Below, piece by piece: positions 23,806 through 35,318 of a DNA stretch of 64,000 nt. The position numbers and the translations under genes are program-made. Position 1 is the stretch's first letter. Every line of letters starts with the position of its first letter. This DNA is from Cyclospora cayetanensis (Eukaryota; Apicomplexa; Conoidasida; Eucoccidiorida; Eimeriidae), in assembly GCF_002999335.1 (NCBI RefSeq), contig NW_020312095.1, forward strand, positions 1 through 64,000, given 5' to 3'. The notes beneath the pieces were generated by a model. It was not told the DNA's origin, did not search any database, and saw nothing but the letters and a program-made list of their open reading frames with translations.

Positions 23806-26109
23806 CGTCGGCCGGAGGGGTGAAAGAAGGCGCTCAAGAATTCCTCGGGGTGTCTATACATGTACGATATGCATGGAGGACACGTTTTCACGCCCTAAGA
23901 AGATCCGCCTGAACGCCCTACACATCGCTGGAGGGAGGCCTCCGAGGGCCCCCCGCGCCAGCGCTGCTCCACAGGCGCGCGTGGGCAGCTGGCAACGACG
24001 AAAAGGCAGATGCGCGCGAGCGAGGGGAGACTGAGGAGGAGGCCTCGCCTTTGAGCCTGTTCTCCCTGTCTCTGTGTAGCGCGGTCGGACGTGGGGTTTG
24101 AGTCTCAGTGTTTCGAGGGGGCGCTTGAAGGAACGTGAGCACCGGTGGAGTGTCAAAGCCTTGCGAAGCAGCAGTATTGCTTCAGATGCCCTTACCGACG
24201 GGGTCACACTGCTAAGTCGAAGAGTGTGGGGCTATAAGGTACTGCTGCGGTTGCTGCTGCGGCACCGGCTTCCACGCAAAATGTCGAAAGATACGGTTAA
24301 AAATCTGAATTGTACGTGTATTCTATGATAGTCATTAGGGTTCTAGCGTTTTTAGCGCAGCCGCGCACGGAGAAAGATTTGCTGGTTGCATCGAAGGGCC
24401 TTCCCAGCGCATGCGCGAGAGGGGGGAGGCCCCAGGGCTTGTGCAGCAATCCTTTCCAGTTTGGCTGTCGTTTGGCATGTAAAGCTCGTTTTGAGGCTCT
24501 CTTTTAATTAGCGGCTTGCTCGGGGCGCGTTATCCACGGGCGGCTCCGTTCGTGGAAGTCGTAACCACTGTGCGCGCGTGTCTTCGGGGGTGGTGCGACT
24601 TGAACAAATCTTCGATCATTTCATGAAAGCAGCCAATCAAGAAGGCGAATCTTCCTTGCTGTGCCTCCACGGAGGAAGAGATCCCCTCTTCTTGATGCCG
24701 TAGCTCCTGCCGGTGTGAACAGGGAAGGGACGGCCTGCCTGCCCCCAGGGAGGAGGCCACTGGTCGGCGTATGTACACCCGCCACCCTCTCCCGATACGC
24801 TACACAGTAGGCACTTGCTGCTGAGCACATGACCTGGCGAGGAGAACTGACGCGATCCAAAAGCTAATAATGTGAGGACTGGGACGTATAAGGCCCACAC
24901 ACGCAGAGTGAGCACTCTGTGTGTCCTTGCAAGCCGGTCTTGTTGTAGAGCCACGCTGCTTAGGCGCCTCACTGCCAGCTCTCATGGCGGTAGACGGATG
25001 GATGTCAACCACGCTACCTGTGCTTTGAGTCTCTACCCCAGGCCTTCTGTAGGTAATCCTCCTTCCAAGGTATCCATGGGAAGCACTCAACTCTGCCACA
25101 CGCAATGCAAACTTAGCTTAGCATTGTTTAGTGCTGTCAAAAACTCCCGCGCTCCATGAGCAGGCTTCTCATCCTTCCACGTGTGACACGAAAAAGACCG
25201 CTAGGGAGGGCGTAGCTGAGCTCTCTTCGCACGCCAACCATGCATAGCCAGTAGCACACCCATCTTACGCACACCACAGTTGGTCTCTTTGTATCGGGCT
25301 AACAGGACGCTGCACACGTACTTCGGCATACAAAAAACAAACCGACTAGTCAATTGCTTGCTAATTACCAGGCCCGACAACGGGTGAAGTAGAACACGTT
25401 CGAGGGAAGCTTCGCCCACGATCTTCTACCAAAAAACGCCATTTGTTGGCCGTGGCTTGTGTTGCGAAGGGATTTGGGCTCAGTAAGGGGTTGGCAGAGA
25501 AACGGCGACTAGAGTGTATATGTGAAGTTCCCTGTGTTTTACTGAAAGGGTGCCGATGTTGCCACATGAAGGACGTCATCTATAGACGGTAAGAGGCACA
25601 GAACGAGCCCCACGAGACTGGAGATAGGTGGAGAAAGCGGGTGTATCGGGACCGATAGAAAAAGCAAATGAAGGAACAAGGGGGATAGAGGATGCCGGAG
25701 ATTTGCGGGGACAATCAAATAAGAAAATTAGAAGCTGCGGGCGAACAATAGCCAAAACACGGATGTGCGCAATCTGAGAGCAGTTTCTGCCCACGAGGAG
25801 GATGTTTGGTACATGATATTCTATGCATTGTTTTTCTCCTACCGTCCTGGCTCAGCCCATCCTTCAGAGGTTCTGCCACCATGCAACCCATCAGAACGCT
25901 GGAAAGCAGCCTTTAAATGAAAGTTTTAACTTAGCTACGTTGTGTATACGGGGAGAAAGCAAGGCCACGGATTGCATCCCCTTAATTGTAGTTGATGGAT
26001 GCTGCGCGACCCAGTAGCAATCCGTTGACTTGTTCGCAACGGAATAACAAAACGGTACAAAGAGGAACGGGCAAACTACATCATTTCACGGTCTATGTAG
26101 CGCTTTGAC
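23806..26109. other. No supported gene; transition to repeat-poor DNA
   Basis: Short overlapping frames on both strands, none with a recognised domain. From about 24.3 kb the sequence loses the microsatellites and GGGGCCCC words of the left block and becomes richer in A+T. The first few hundred bases upstream of 23805 should hold the DnaJ promoter and 5' UTR; no specific element is recognisable. Confidence 0.5.
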
Positions 26110-26300
26110 ACTGTCTACTACCCTGGTCATACTAAGAATTAGTAAAGGATTGATGACTTGGTTTGGCTGTTCCTATAACTTACTTCTTGTAGTGTAGCCT
26201 TCGCTCACTACAAAAAGACGCAGTGGTGCGTGTATGTGCGGTAATTGCTTTGTACAACTAGATGTGAATGCTGGGAACCGTTGAAGGGTACAGCAACGCC
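26110..26300 (+). repeat. Possible decayed 5' LTR
   Basis: Shares dispersed short blocks with 32.29-32.51 and 42.31-42.55 kb, such as CTAAGAATTAGTAAAGGATT here against CTAAGAATTGGTAAAGAATG at 42.33 kb, and a later GGGTACAGCAACGC against GGGTGCAGCTACGC. Judged by eye; the alignment is gappy. Confidence 0.35.
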
Positions 26301-29189
26301 CAATCACTCTAGCAGTCCCTCTGACATGCCAAAATTCTGTGGACCATGCGTAAGGAACAAGGAGGCTTTTGTGATAAAGCACTCAAAACCCCTGTTGATA
26401 AGGTTTGTGGCAAGTCTGAAGTTCATTGCCCTCCTAAGCACACCTCGGATAGAATGCTGCAAGTTCGGATAGAGCTCCTAACATCTGGCTTTCCCAGAAT
26501 CTGCAAAAAAATGGGAGTCTATGGTCTTTTCTGTGGCATCCGCACAAACTCTGGGCATCAGGCGCCTCTGCAGAGTAGCTAGGTTTGTTCGTGTAGAGAA
26601 GGGGGATCTGAAAAGATATCAATCTTGAAGTATGTGGTAGACTGCCAATTGTTTATTCTCAAAGCCAGAATTAGAGATGTAGGCGAGTGTCTCAACCGCG
26701 TGTCAGAGGGGACTGCACTCGATACGCGCTCTCTGCATGCGAGTTCACCAGTTAACTTCCATACCCAAGTCGATGCATGCTCTCTTCTGCTTTCTTTCCC
26801 TTGCACTGGTAAGACGGACTTCGTTCTTCGGCGTGCTCCTCGCAAACTTGTATTCGGCTATTTCAGGAGCAGAGCCAGCAGCACGGCTGGCTTTTCCAGC
26901 GATTCTGTTTAAGAGGCGCGGGTCGGCAGCGAAAGTCTCCGCAAATGGCACGGAAACACGGCAACTATGTGGCCAAACGTGCGCCTATCCAAGACAGCAT
27001 AGGTGCTCCCCATGAGCAAGCCCTCAGATAGGACAAAGGGGACTTTTCTTCAGGAGTCTGCTATGGCAGATGCCTCAACAGCACAACGAAGCAGGGCAGT
27101 CCACAGAGCGTTGTTGAACGCAAAGCACTGTCGAGCACTAGGGGCTCCCTATGCTCCAGCGCTGCAGATGTGTGCACTACAACACTGCTCTAGCCACGCG
27201 CCTGTTTTATTAAGTGAGGCTGCTGTGACTCTCTGCTGCCTTCTCACCGCTCAACCTTGTGACCTAAATGCTTTAGCCTCCCATGCTTCCCTAGGCACCC
27301 GTGCTCCGTGCTTCTATAGGGCTGCGCATGGGAAAGGTATCCGAAACAAATAACCAAATGCTGAGTCGCACAGCTCCCGTACGGCGTATGTGGCAGACTG
27401 CTTCTTTTTGCCTTTCCAGTCGGCGCTTCCCGTAGGCCAGTTTTCCCTTTGAATACCTTACCCGCCAGTGTGGTAAAGCGAGCAAGAACTATTATTGGAA
27501 ATAAGAGCGCGAGAGGGAGGCCTAACGGGTGGGAGGGAGAGGGCCTGCAGGGAATAAGACATGAAGAGACCGAGAGGGCACTGGTAGAAGAGAAGCTTCA
27601 CAGAAAATGGATTGAATGCATCGCGCGAAGGTAATTCGTCGTAGCAAGACTTTTGTAGAGACCAGCTCAGGATGTGGATGTTGGAAGCTCCAGTACTCAG
27701 TAAAAGGGACGCAGAACCGAAGCAATGCTTATCCTTACATCTAAAGGCTCTAACGGCACTGTGATCTTTTCTTCTGAATAAGTCACCCTAGTCTATGCGT
27801 TGCACCTTGCGTTTTGCTGCCTCGCGTTAAACTTAGACGGAACTGTACAGGCCGCTGTAGTCGATGTGGCGCCTGCATTGCGCTTGGCCTTCGCAATAAC
27901 CAGAAAGGCTTCTCAGTCGCTTCTTGTTCAAGTATGCCACCGCTCTACTGGTTCAGGCCGGATGCCCAAGCTAGAGTTTAGAGTGGAGGGAGGGCCCAAG
28001 GAACCCGAATGCACTCTCAGTCGCACACAAAAAGACGTGTGCAACCATAATATGTCGCCGGAACTAAGGTACCCCACTTTGGGAGAACGCAAAATTTCAA
28101 GAATAGTGACCCTCTACGTGGAAGACCTCAGCAGCACTGGCTTGCTGTATTACGACCCCAGAGTCTTCTCAATGGGGCGCTTTTACAGCTGCAAACTTGA
28201 TAAGCACCGAAGAACAAGCTATGAAGTTACCCTTCAAGAGAGCTTCCTCCTCTTCCCTTTCGCTTACCTCATATGGCCCTTCCACTGATCTGCAGTGAAG
28301 TGAATTCTCTGGCTGACGCGTGTAATCCTTTGGAGCCCGTTCAGCAGCCATCTCACGCGTATGTTTTGCTGCTTTAATGCGTATGTACAGTGTAGCGGAC
28401 TATTCAACACTTGGGCACTTTGTACTGCGCCCGTGACATCTTTCAATGAGTAAGGGATTAACCTCCTGGTTTGGGCGTGTGCATAAATTATTTGCTGCGT
28501 ACTACAGTTGCCTGAATACAGATAGACGCAATGTTTCATGCATCCGCGCTGACTGCGTTGTGCAGCTAGCTGTAAAGGCTTTGAGTGCTAAGAGAATGCA
28601 AAGCGACCATGGCCTAGCGGTCTCTCCCCCCACTTGTGGAATTCCTTGTACCGAGTTCGAACGTGAATTTCTCAACAGAAAACAAGTGTCAGTGTTGCTG
28701 AGAGGTGGCAGAATGGAACGACTGTCAAGGCTGTGGCACTTGTTTGCAAATTTAAATCAGTATTGGGGCGTAGGAGCACTGTTTATGCCTTCTGTATCCG
28801 GGAGCAAGCCAATGGTAGGAGGATGAGTTGCTAGAGCTGCGTGCCACGACGTTTAGCGTGCCAGAAAGAGCTAGGCGAAGAAAGTATCTGGCCGCCTCAG
28901 CAACGCAGATCTATTCATGCTGGGCATGGTGTAGTTGGAATCGTATTAAGAGAAGCCAGAGCCTTGTGCGGGCCGCTCAGCCGTGCAGTAAAAGAAGGCG
29001 AACTCGAGGACGCATATAGTGTTAGTGGCTCCTCAACTTATCCTATTTTGCTCAAGTCCATTGAGTGCTCAGCCTTGAAGCAGCATGAATGGGCGAATTC
29101 TCAGGAGCTTCTTGAATCTGCTAAATAGTGAGGAGGTGCCAGCAGGCTGGCCAACTGCTGGTCCTCCAACGCACTGTAGTCAGTTAATC

Positions 29190-29493
29190 TATGAATTAGC
29201 CTCAAGCTGTCTTCTTCGGTATCGGAAACACTTACAATATGATATCGGGCGCCGGGTGGATGTTTTGCTGGGGAAAGGCAAAGTGGAAAAATCTACCAAG
29301 GCTTTTGTGCATAACCCGGTATTGCTGCCGGAGGTGGGGTCTGTGCGTCAACTTTGAGAACCTGAAGACGATCAGTGTAGAGAAAAAGTTTCCTGTGTCT
29401 CGTACCGGCAAATCTTTTGCAGTGTATGTAGATAAACGATCTATTCGGTATCTGACGATACAGCTGCTTCTCACAATTCCCCATTTACCCTGA
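29190..29493 (+). pseudogene. Reverse transcriptase N-terminal fragment (gypsy pol)
   Basis: One frame reads GKVEKSTKAFVHNPVLL, matching the block before the RT palm (ligand-free form: hydrophobic core, G-x-I/V-x-x-S, PV-L). After a frameshift the neighbouring frame continues WGLCVNFENLKTISVEKKFP, corresponding to the W-R-x-C-V-D-Y-R-x-L-N...KFPxPR block of gypsy RT. Downstream palm motifs, including the catalytic YxDD, are not recognisable, so the domain is inactivated. Confidence 0.7.
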
Positions 29494-29959
29494 TAAGAGG
29501 AACAACACGGAGTTTTACACGCGCATTCGCAAATTCAACTTGATATGTGCCATTTAGACTTGTCAGTATAGTAGCTGAGCTGCAGCAGCCGGCTAATTGG
29601 GAGTCTTAGTGACCCATCCAGGAAGGTCAGGAAGCTGTCCAGATGGACACCGATTTAGTCTTCGACCGAAACATTCAAGACAACCTTAAGCACGTATGGT
29701 GCGCATGACAGCCGTTGAGGGCTAAACAATGGTATTTGAAGGCGCTCACGTGTTTTTTTTTATGAGCATGATTGTGTTGCTGAAATTTCGTTCTTCGCTT
29801 GCAGATATCGGAGTCAGATCAAGCAAAAACCGAAGTCGAGGATTTGCGTGTATTGGTGCTCCTTTGACTGATCTAATTTAACGACGCTTAAGGGTGATGC
29901 CGCAGAAAGGGTGATTAGTTGCCAGCGTACAACTCCGGTCTCTGCGGTGCCTAATCATG

Positions 29960-30215
29960 GGAGTCATTTCATCGTAACAACCGATGCTAATGACGGAGCA
30001 GTGGGTGTTGTTACACCAACAGGCTGCATGCTCTTCAAAGCCCCAAACGGTTGCTCATAATCATTACCGCACAAAACCGAGCAGGGGTCTTCAGTGCAGT
30101 AAAAGAATTCCTTGCTGTGTGATGGTGCGTGCAACAATGCTGGCACCATTTGAAGGAGGCGATTTTGCTGTCTCGCCCGACTATCGGGTTTATGGGTACC
30201 TCACGAGTAGTCTTT
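29960..30215 (+). pseudogene. RNase H fragment (gypsy pol)
   Basis: The start FIVTTDANDGAVGVV matches the F-x-V-x-T-D-A-S-D-x-A-x-G-A-V RNase H opening with its first catalytic Asp. Further on another frame reads FEGGDFAVSPDYRVYGYL, matching L-x-G-x-x-F-x-V-x-T-D-H-R-x-L-x-Y-L. Stops and at least one frameshift lie between them. Confidence 0.75.
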
Positions 30216-30499
30216 AGAAATTTGGGGTAAGCATAGTGTTGCGTTCTGTCATTGTCGCCTCCTGCAGCACGGCCTTGCAACAAAGTATATGGGAGCAAGC
30301 ACAAATGTGGTCACCGCAGCCTCTTGAGATGCCTCAGTAACGTACTACTGTGCAGTGCAACCAATTTCGTCTGCAGTAAATCACGGTTCCCGCTAAAACT
30401 GCGTTAGCCTTATGCTTACGATACTAATGAATTCGCTGATGTAAGCAAATTCAAAATGGCGAAAGAGCGAAACACCACCATGTGAAGGATGGCCTGCAG

Positions 30500-31105
30500 T
30501 GCTTCAAAATGAAGTATTCATTCCGACTGCGCTTCACGGTGCTTTTCCGCCCAGAGCAATTGGTCGTGTTCTGTCGGACTCCAACTGGGATGCATACCAC
30601 AGTCATACGACTCCCACGGTCATTCTGGTGACATGCAATGTGTATCACGTACAAGGAATGGGCACCGTCCTCCCTAGAGAGTGAGCAGCTGAAGTCGACA
30701 AATGCTTGTGCACCCCACTTTTTGCCAAGCTGTTCTGATCTTGGAAAGATTTAAAGTGGTGTCACCATGGGCTCTATGCTGGGACTGCTGGGGATCAGGT
30801 GTGGGTGTCGCTTATCGACTGGCTCAGCACGCATACCCACTTCTATTTTTTGCTCCAGCTGCGTCATGACCCAGGAAATCGCCCAATGTATATTGTCTCA
30901 CGTCTTGGAGCATCATGGATGTTGCAGGAGTACCATCATGGATAGGGTTCCGAAGTTTATTTCTGCTTCTGTCGTTCTATGTGAGCCACCTACATTTTGA
31001 TCGAAATATGAATAGTCCGGACAACCCTGGGGCATATGGACAGACAGAACTCACATCGGCACTCTGCTACAATATTTTCAGCTCCTTGTTCGTAAGACTT
31101 TGATT
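30500..31105 (+). pseudogene. Integrase fragment (gypsy pol)
   Basis: Segments in order: NEVFIPTALHGAF near the start; ILSHVLEHHGCCRSTIMDRV then PKFIS at about 30.89-30.97 kb, matching the V-x-x-H-G-x-P-x-x-I-x-S-D-R-x-x-x-F-x-S catalytic block; and LHFDRNMNSPDNPGAYGQTE at about 30.99-31.05 kb, matching the L-x-x-S-T-A-x-H-P-Q-T-D-G-Q-T-E block. The last two lie in different frames. This is the clearest part of the element. Confidence 0.8.
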
Positions 31106-32289
31106 GCTTGGCTTGATTTTCTTCCTTGTACTAAGTCGATCTATGATACAACCGTGCAGTAGTCTACCTGTTGCTCTCCCAAATCCCTGGTCTACACTGA
31201 GAAGTTCCTCCGGATCGGTTTCTGGACCCAATAATTCAGGGGGATGAGCCACCCTTAGCACTAGAGAGATTCAGAAGAACGCTGGCTAGTGCACACCAAT
31301 GTATGCAAAAAGCCCAAAAGGCAAGCACGGAGATATGATGGGTGGCAGTTGGCCCTCTGTTTCAGCCTAAGGGTCCTGGTGGATCAGTAGAGTTTACGGG
31401 GTGCACAAGGTGGTGCCTAAACAAGGAGGTTTGCGGCCTGGTGGCTAGGACCGTTTGCCGCCCCTAGACGAAGCACTTCTCGGTTTTGCTGGAACAATCT
31501 TCCTAACTGCTGGAGGTGCCAAAGCACTATCAAGATTCCTTCCTAACGGTTGCCATCTTCCCAAAGTAAGCACACACTTTTCCGCGCAGGAAAGTGACGT
31601 ATGCTACAGTGAAGGATCCACAAAGAATGGTGATGGAAATGCTCGACTCTAGGCTGTTCAATGCCGAAAGCATCATAAATAGGGTTTCCTTGACAAATAG
31701 GGTTGGGAACACCGAAATCAGTGGCTGACGGAGAACCGATTGCAGGCTTTTGTATCTACGCGAGTTTTTGCGGCCATGTTGGGTTAGCAGCTCTAGTTGG
31801 CATAGACGGTATTCCTTGCGTTCCTTGGAACTTGTCCCTCTCCATTGCAAGGTTTGACTAAATACCTACCTTCATTCACGGAAGGTGTGCTTGAAAAGCG
31901 GCTATTCTCGTGAAACCTCTATTTATTAGTCATGCGCACGTACTCCGAGGTAGGTCGCCACTGCATTCTTATCTTGTGCCTCTTTTGGGGCCTGGAAATC
32001 GATTATGCTGCATGCACCAGATGCACTTGCAAGCAGATACTGTTTCGGCGTGGAAGCACTGCTGAGCTAGTGCGTGCATCTGTGTTCTCGTTGATTTCAC
32101 CTTGAAGGCTGACACACATGTTTGTTTTCGCATTTGCACTGTTTTTGTGCCTTTGCATACCTGAAGTGTGACGATAGGGCAGGAACTTTTCCGCTGCCGG
32201 CATGCAGCGGGTCTCGACGTGCAGCCACAAAACACGATGGTGAATTATTTAACATGGGAGACAGAGACACGGCGAACTACGATACACTT

Positions 32290-32510
32290 AGACACTTTCG
32301 CTACATTAATCATAATTTACTAAAAATTAGTCAGGCATTGACCAACTGCCTCGTGTGTTCGCGTACTCTATTCATTGCCGAGTTCTCTCAACTCGATGCA
32401 ACTAGGTGCGGTTTCGTGTGTGTGTGTGTAATAGATGCTATGTGCAACTGGCTGTGACTGCTCGGAGTGCCTAGAGGGTGCAGCCACGGCATCCTGGCGG
32501 CCCGTTGATA
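32290..32510 (+). repeat. Possible decayed 3' LTR
   Basis: Similar to 42.31-42.55 kb over about 200 bp: the CATTAATCATAATTTACTAA, TATTCATTGCCGAGTTCTCT, GTGCAACTGGCTGTGACTGC and GAGGGTGCAGCCACGGC blocks all have counterparts there in the same order and spacing. It lies about 1.2 kb downstream of the integrase remains, where a 3' LTR is expected. Confidence 0.5.
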
Positions 32511-32560
32511 TCGGGAAGTGTGAGGGGCGCGAACAGAGCGAAAAGAGTATTTCTAAAGAA

Positions 32561-33367
32561 AAATACTAGAGAACTTTCTATCAGGTTTATACTAAGTTTC
32601 GGTAAAAGTGTTGCCCTACCGAAACTTAGGATGGAAAAATGCAGCTGACTCCCAGTGTCGTTTTCCTTTAATTGGCGTCGCCCTCATTTTTCCCCTGTTT
32701 CTTTGCATGGTTTAAGCCCCGTCCCCCTTGCATATGAAGAAGGCCTTTTCTACGCCTGAAGGACTAGCCTGCCGCGTATTTCTGCTGAAAACCCATTTTG
32801 GGGAGTCGAATTTTGTGGGAAGTACACCGCGTAAACGGGGGTGCGAGTTAGCACACCGAACGACGGTGTCTCCTTGTCTATTGCAAGGACCGAACTGCAA
32901 GGGGGAAAAGGCGTCAAATGTAAAGGCATTATTTACTAAAGGCGCTTGCCACTTTTACGCGGGGGGACCCTTAGAGGCTGTAAAGGCGCCCTCCTCCTTG
33001 GGCACTCACAGCCCCACGCGGAAAAAAAAGCAGCCAAAAGGCTTTCACATGCTATTATATGGCGTTTTAATAATAAAAATTAGCACGAGGGTAAGCGTGC
33101 ACTAGAAACAATAGGGCATGCCCCCGTATTTAGAGTTGCGTGTCTTGTGTGCTGCTCCAGGCGCTCAGTTCAGGCAGCAGCAGCACTGCCACCACTCGTT
33201 GCTGCAGCGCCGTTGCGGCGCTTTTGTCGGTAGGGCTTAGAGGGTTACCCAGCGTGCTGCCCGACAGAAATCCTCGTGTTTTATATCCTTCCTTTTCATG
33301 CATGCAAGGAGCCCTACCTGTTTTTCCTCTTGACCGCCCGCGTGATTCGCAACAGGCCACACAAACC
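32561..33367. other. No supported gene; upstream region of LSM14
   Basis: The GC-rich, repeat-bearing sequence type resumes at about 32.9 kb. A 125-residue plus-strand frame at 32728-33105 lacks any recognised domain. A GCAGCAGCAGCAC cluster lies at 33175-33190 near the LSM14 start; the promoter is presumably in the last few hundred bases. Confidence 0.4.
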
Positions 33368-35280
33368 ATGAGTGGGCAGCCAGCAGGGGAGGAGCTGCCA
33401 TACATCGGCAGCAAGATCTCCTTAATCTCCAGTTCAGACATCCGCTATGAAGGTGAGACAAGTACAACAACCTCTCCGTGGCGAAAAGGTCACGTATTCC
33501 TCCCGTACCGTGCCCGAATTCTCTTCCAGGGGGCTGGCCGTCGCCTGCTCGAAGGGCCCCCCCGCTCCAAGGCTTGCCATTGACATGGTTTCCCGTCAAT
33601 AGGCTAAGTGAATAGTGGATCTGGTTGTGAAGCAGCGCTCTAGCGGGGGATTCGCGACACCTCCATGAGCTGCAGCTACTCCTCGGGGCTCGCATGCACT
33701 TCTGGGCATCCGATATCCAGGGAAAGCGTTGCAAGGAAGCTGTAGGACCCTTCTTGGAGGCTTATTAGATGCATTTTAGTTCATGGGATTGTGCTCATTC
33801 GTGTCCGGGGGGCTGCCAGTTCATCGGAAAAGTACCCCACCCATGGCCAGCACCCGACTTGCGGGTGTAGGTACTGCATCGCTTGTCATGCCGTATGCGC
33901 CATGTGCGTCCGAGACCTCTTTTGTGGGGCTTTCATCTGGGCGTAGCTGAGAGGCAGCGGGCCATTGGAGGGCGGTTATTTGAAGAATAATCCATATGTC
34001 GGCAAAGGGGAGGGGAAGGAAGGGACGGGAAGAGAAGGATGCAGCGGTTCGGCGGGGGGATGCAGAGTGACGGCACGGCACCTTTTTTCGGCTGGTATAG
34101 AGACTAAGGCACTCTGCTCGAGTGGCTTCGCTGTTTTTTGCGTCCTTGTTGTGTGCTTCACGCGGCATCCTCATTGCTAGATATGTTTCTTACCAGTTCC
34201 GCCCTATTTGCATGCGCGTCGTGTGCGTGTTTCCTGATTTCTGTGGGCTTGCCGTCTTCTGCTGGCCCATGCGTTTCGGCGTCTCTTTACCGAATGCTGT
34301 GTATTCGCACCCCACACGGTGTGTACTTCTCGTTTCTCCTTTGGATTGCGTTCCTTGTGGTCTCCTCCTGCAGGCATCCTGGATTCCATAGACCCCATAG
34401 CGTCCACCGTCTCCCTCCGCTTCGTGCAATCCTTCGGAACTGAGGGGAGGCCTGTGTCCATCCAAGTGCCGCCTTCGACGGACATCTACAACTGCATTGT
34501 GTTTCAAGGTGCGTTGGGCAGCATTCTTTGCTGTCTTTACAGCTGCAGGCATAGCGACAGCGCTTACCCGGCACAGTGTGTGTTGTGTGTGTTGTGTGTT
34601 GTGTGTGTGTGTTGTGTGTGTGTTGTGTGTGTGTTGTGTGTGTTGTGTGTTGTGTGTGTTGTGTGTTGTGTGTGTTGTGTGTTGTGTGTGTGTTGTGTGT
34701 TGTGTGTGTTGTGTGTTGTGTGTTGTGTGTGTTGTGTGTGTGTTGTGTGTGTTGTGTGTGTGCTGTGTGTTGTGTGTTTTTTTCCTGTGGTTGCACTCGG
34801 AGGCGTGCTCAGAAACCCCGCCCCGCCGGATTGATTTTTGATTGAAGTTCTTGATAAGAAAGCTGAAGGAAGGCACTGAGAGCGCCTTCCTTCCTGCCTG
34901 GCAAGAGACGCGTGCTTCCACGTCCAGGCGTGTCTGTGTGTGTCTGTGTCTGTGCGTGCAGGCAAGCATATCAAGGACCTCACAGTATGCAGCGAGCCGG
35001 AGGCTCCCGCTCCCGCCATGGGGGCGTACCCCTCAGATCCGGCTATTGTGAGCATGGACATAGCGGTTCCTTCAGGGCCCCCTCCGCCTCCTGCCTCAGC
35101 TCCTCCCCTCCTTCGTGCTGATGGTACAGCGCTGCCCATGCCGCAGACTGCGGCGAGTAATCCGGGGGGAGGCATTTCTGTCTTTGGGGGGATGATGGAG
35201 GGTGCTGACAAAGTTGCGGAGCCGTGCTGTCCCCCCGTTTCCCCCCAGACGAGGGGCCCCTCGCAGAGACAGCAGCAGGT

Positions 35281-35318
<38 letters not shown>

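Larger units (their letters stand above)
26110..32560 (+). mobile_element. Degenerate Ty3/gypsy (chromovirus-type) LTR retrotransposon
   Basis: Remains of a pol gene lie in order on the plus strand: reverse transcriptase from about 29.26 kb, RNase H at 29.96-30.21 kb, integrase at 30.5-31.1 kb. Every domain is broken by frameshifts and stops, so the copy is dead. The order RT-RNaseH-IN is that of Ty3/gypsy elements. Outer limits are set by two similar stretches (about 26.11-26.30 and 32.29-32.51 kb) taken as decayed LTRs. That assignment is tentative, as is anything read as gag/protease in 26.3-29.1 kb, where I see no recognisable motif. Chromovirus-type elements have been reported in Eimeria. 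Confidence 0.65.

Noticed and set aside
28595..28670. tRNA-like A box (TGGCCTAGCGG) and B box (GAGTTCGAAC) at tRNA spacing
   Set aside because: The acceptor and T stems do not pair, so no cloverleaf forms. At most a tRNA-derived relic or chance inside the retroelement.
34287..34969. Open frames of 115-260 residues with Asn-Thr-Gln-His repeats (minus) or Cys-Val repeats (plus)
   Set aside because: Artefacts of the GT-rich tract inside LSM14 intron 2.
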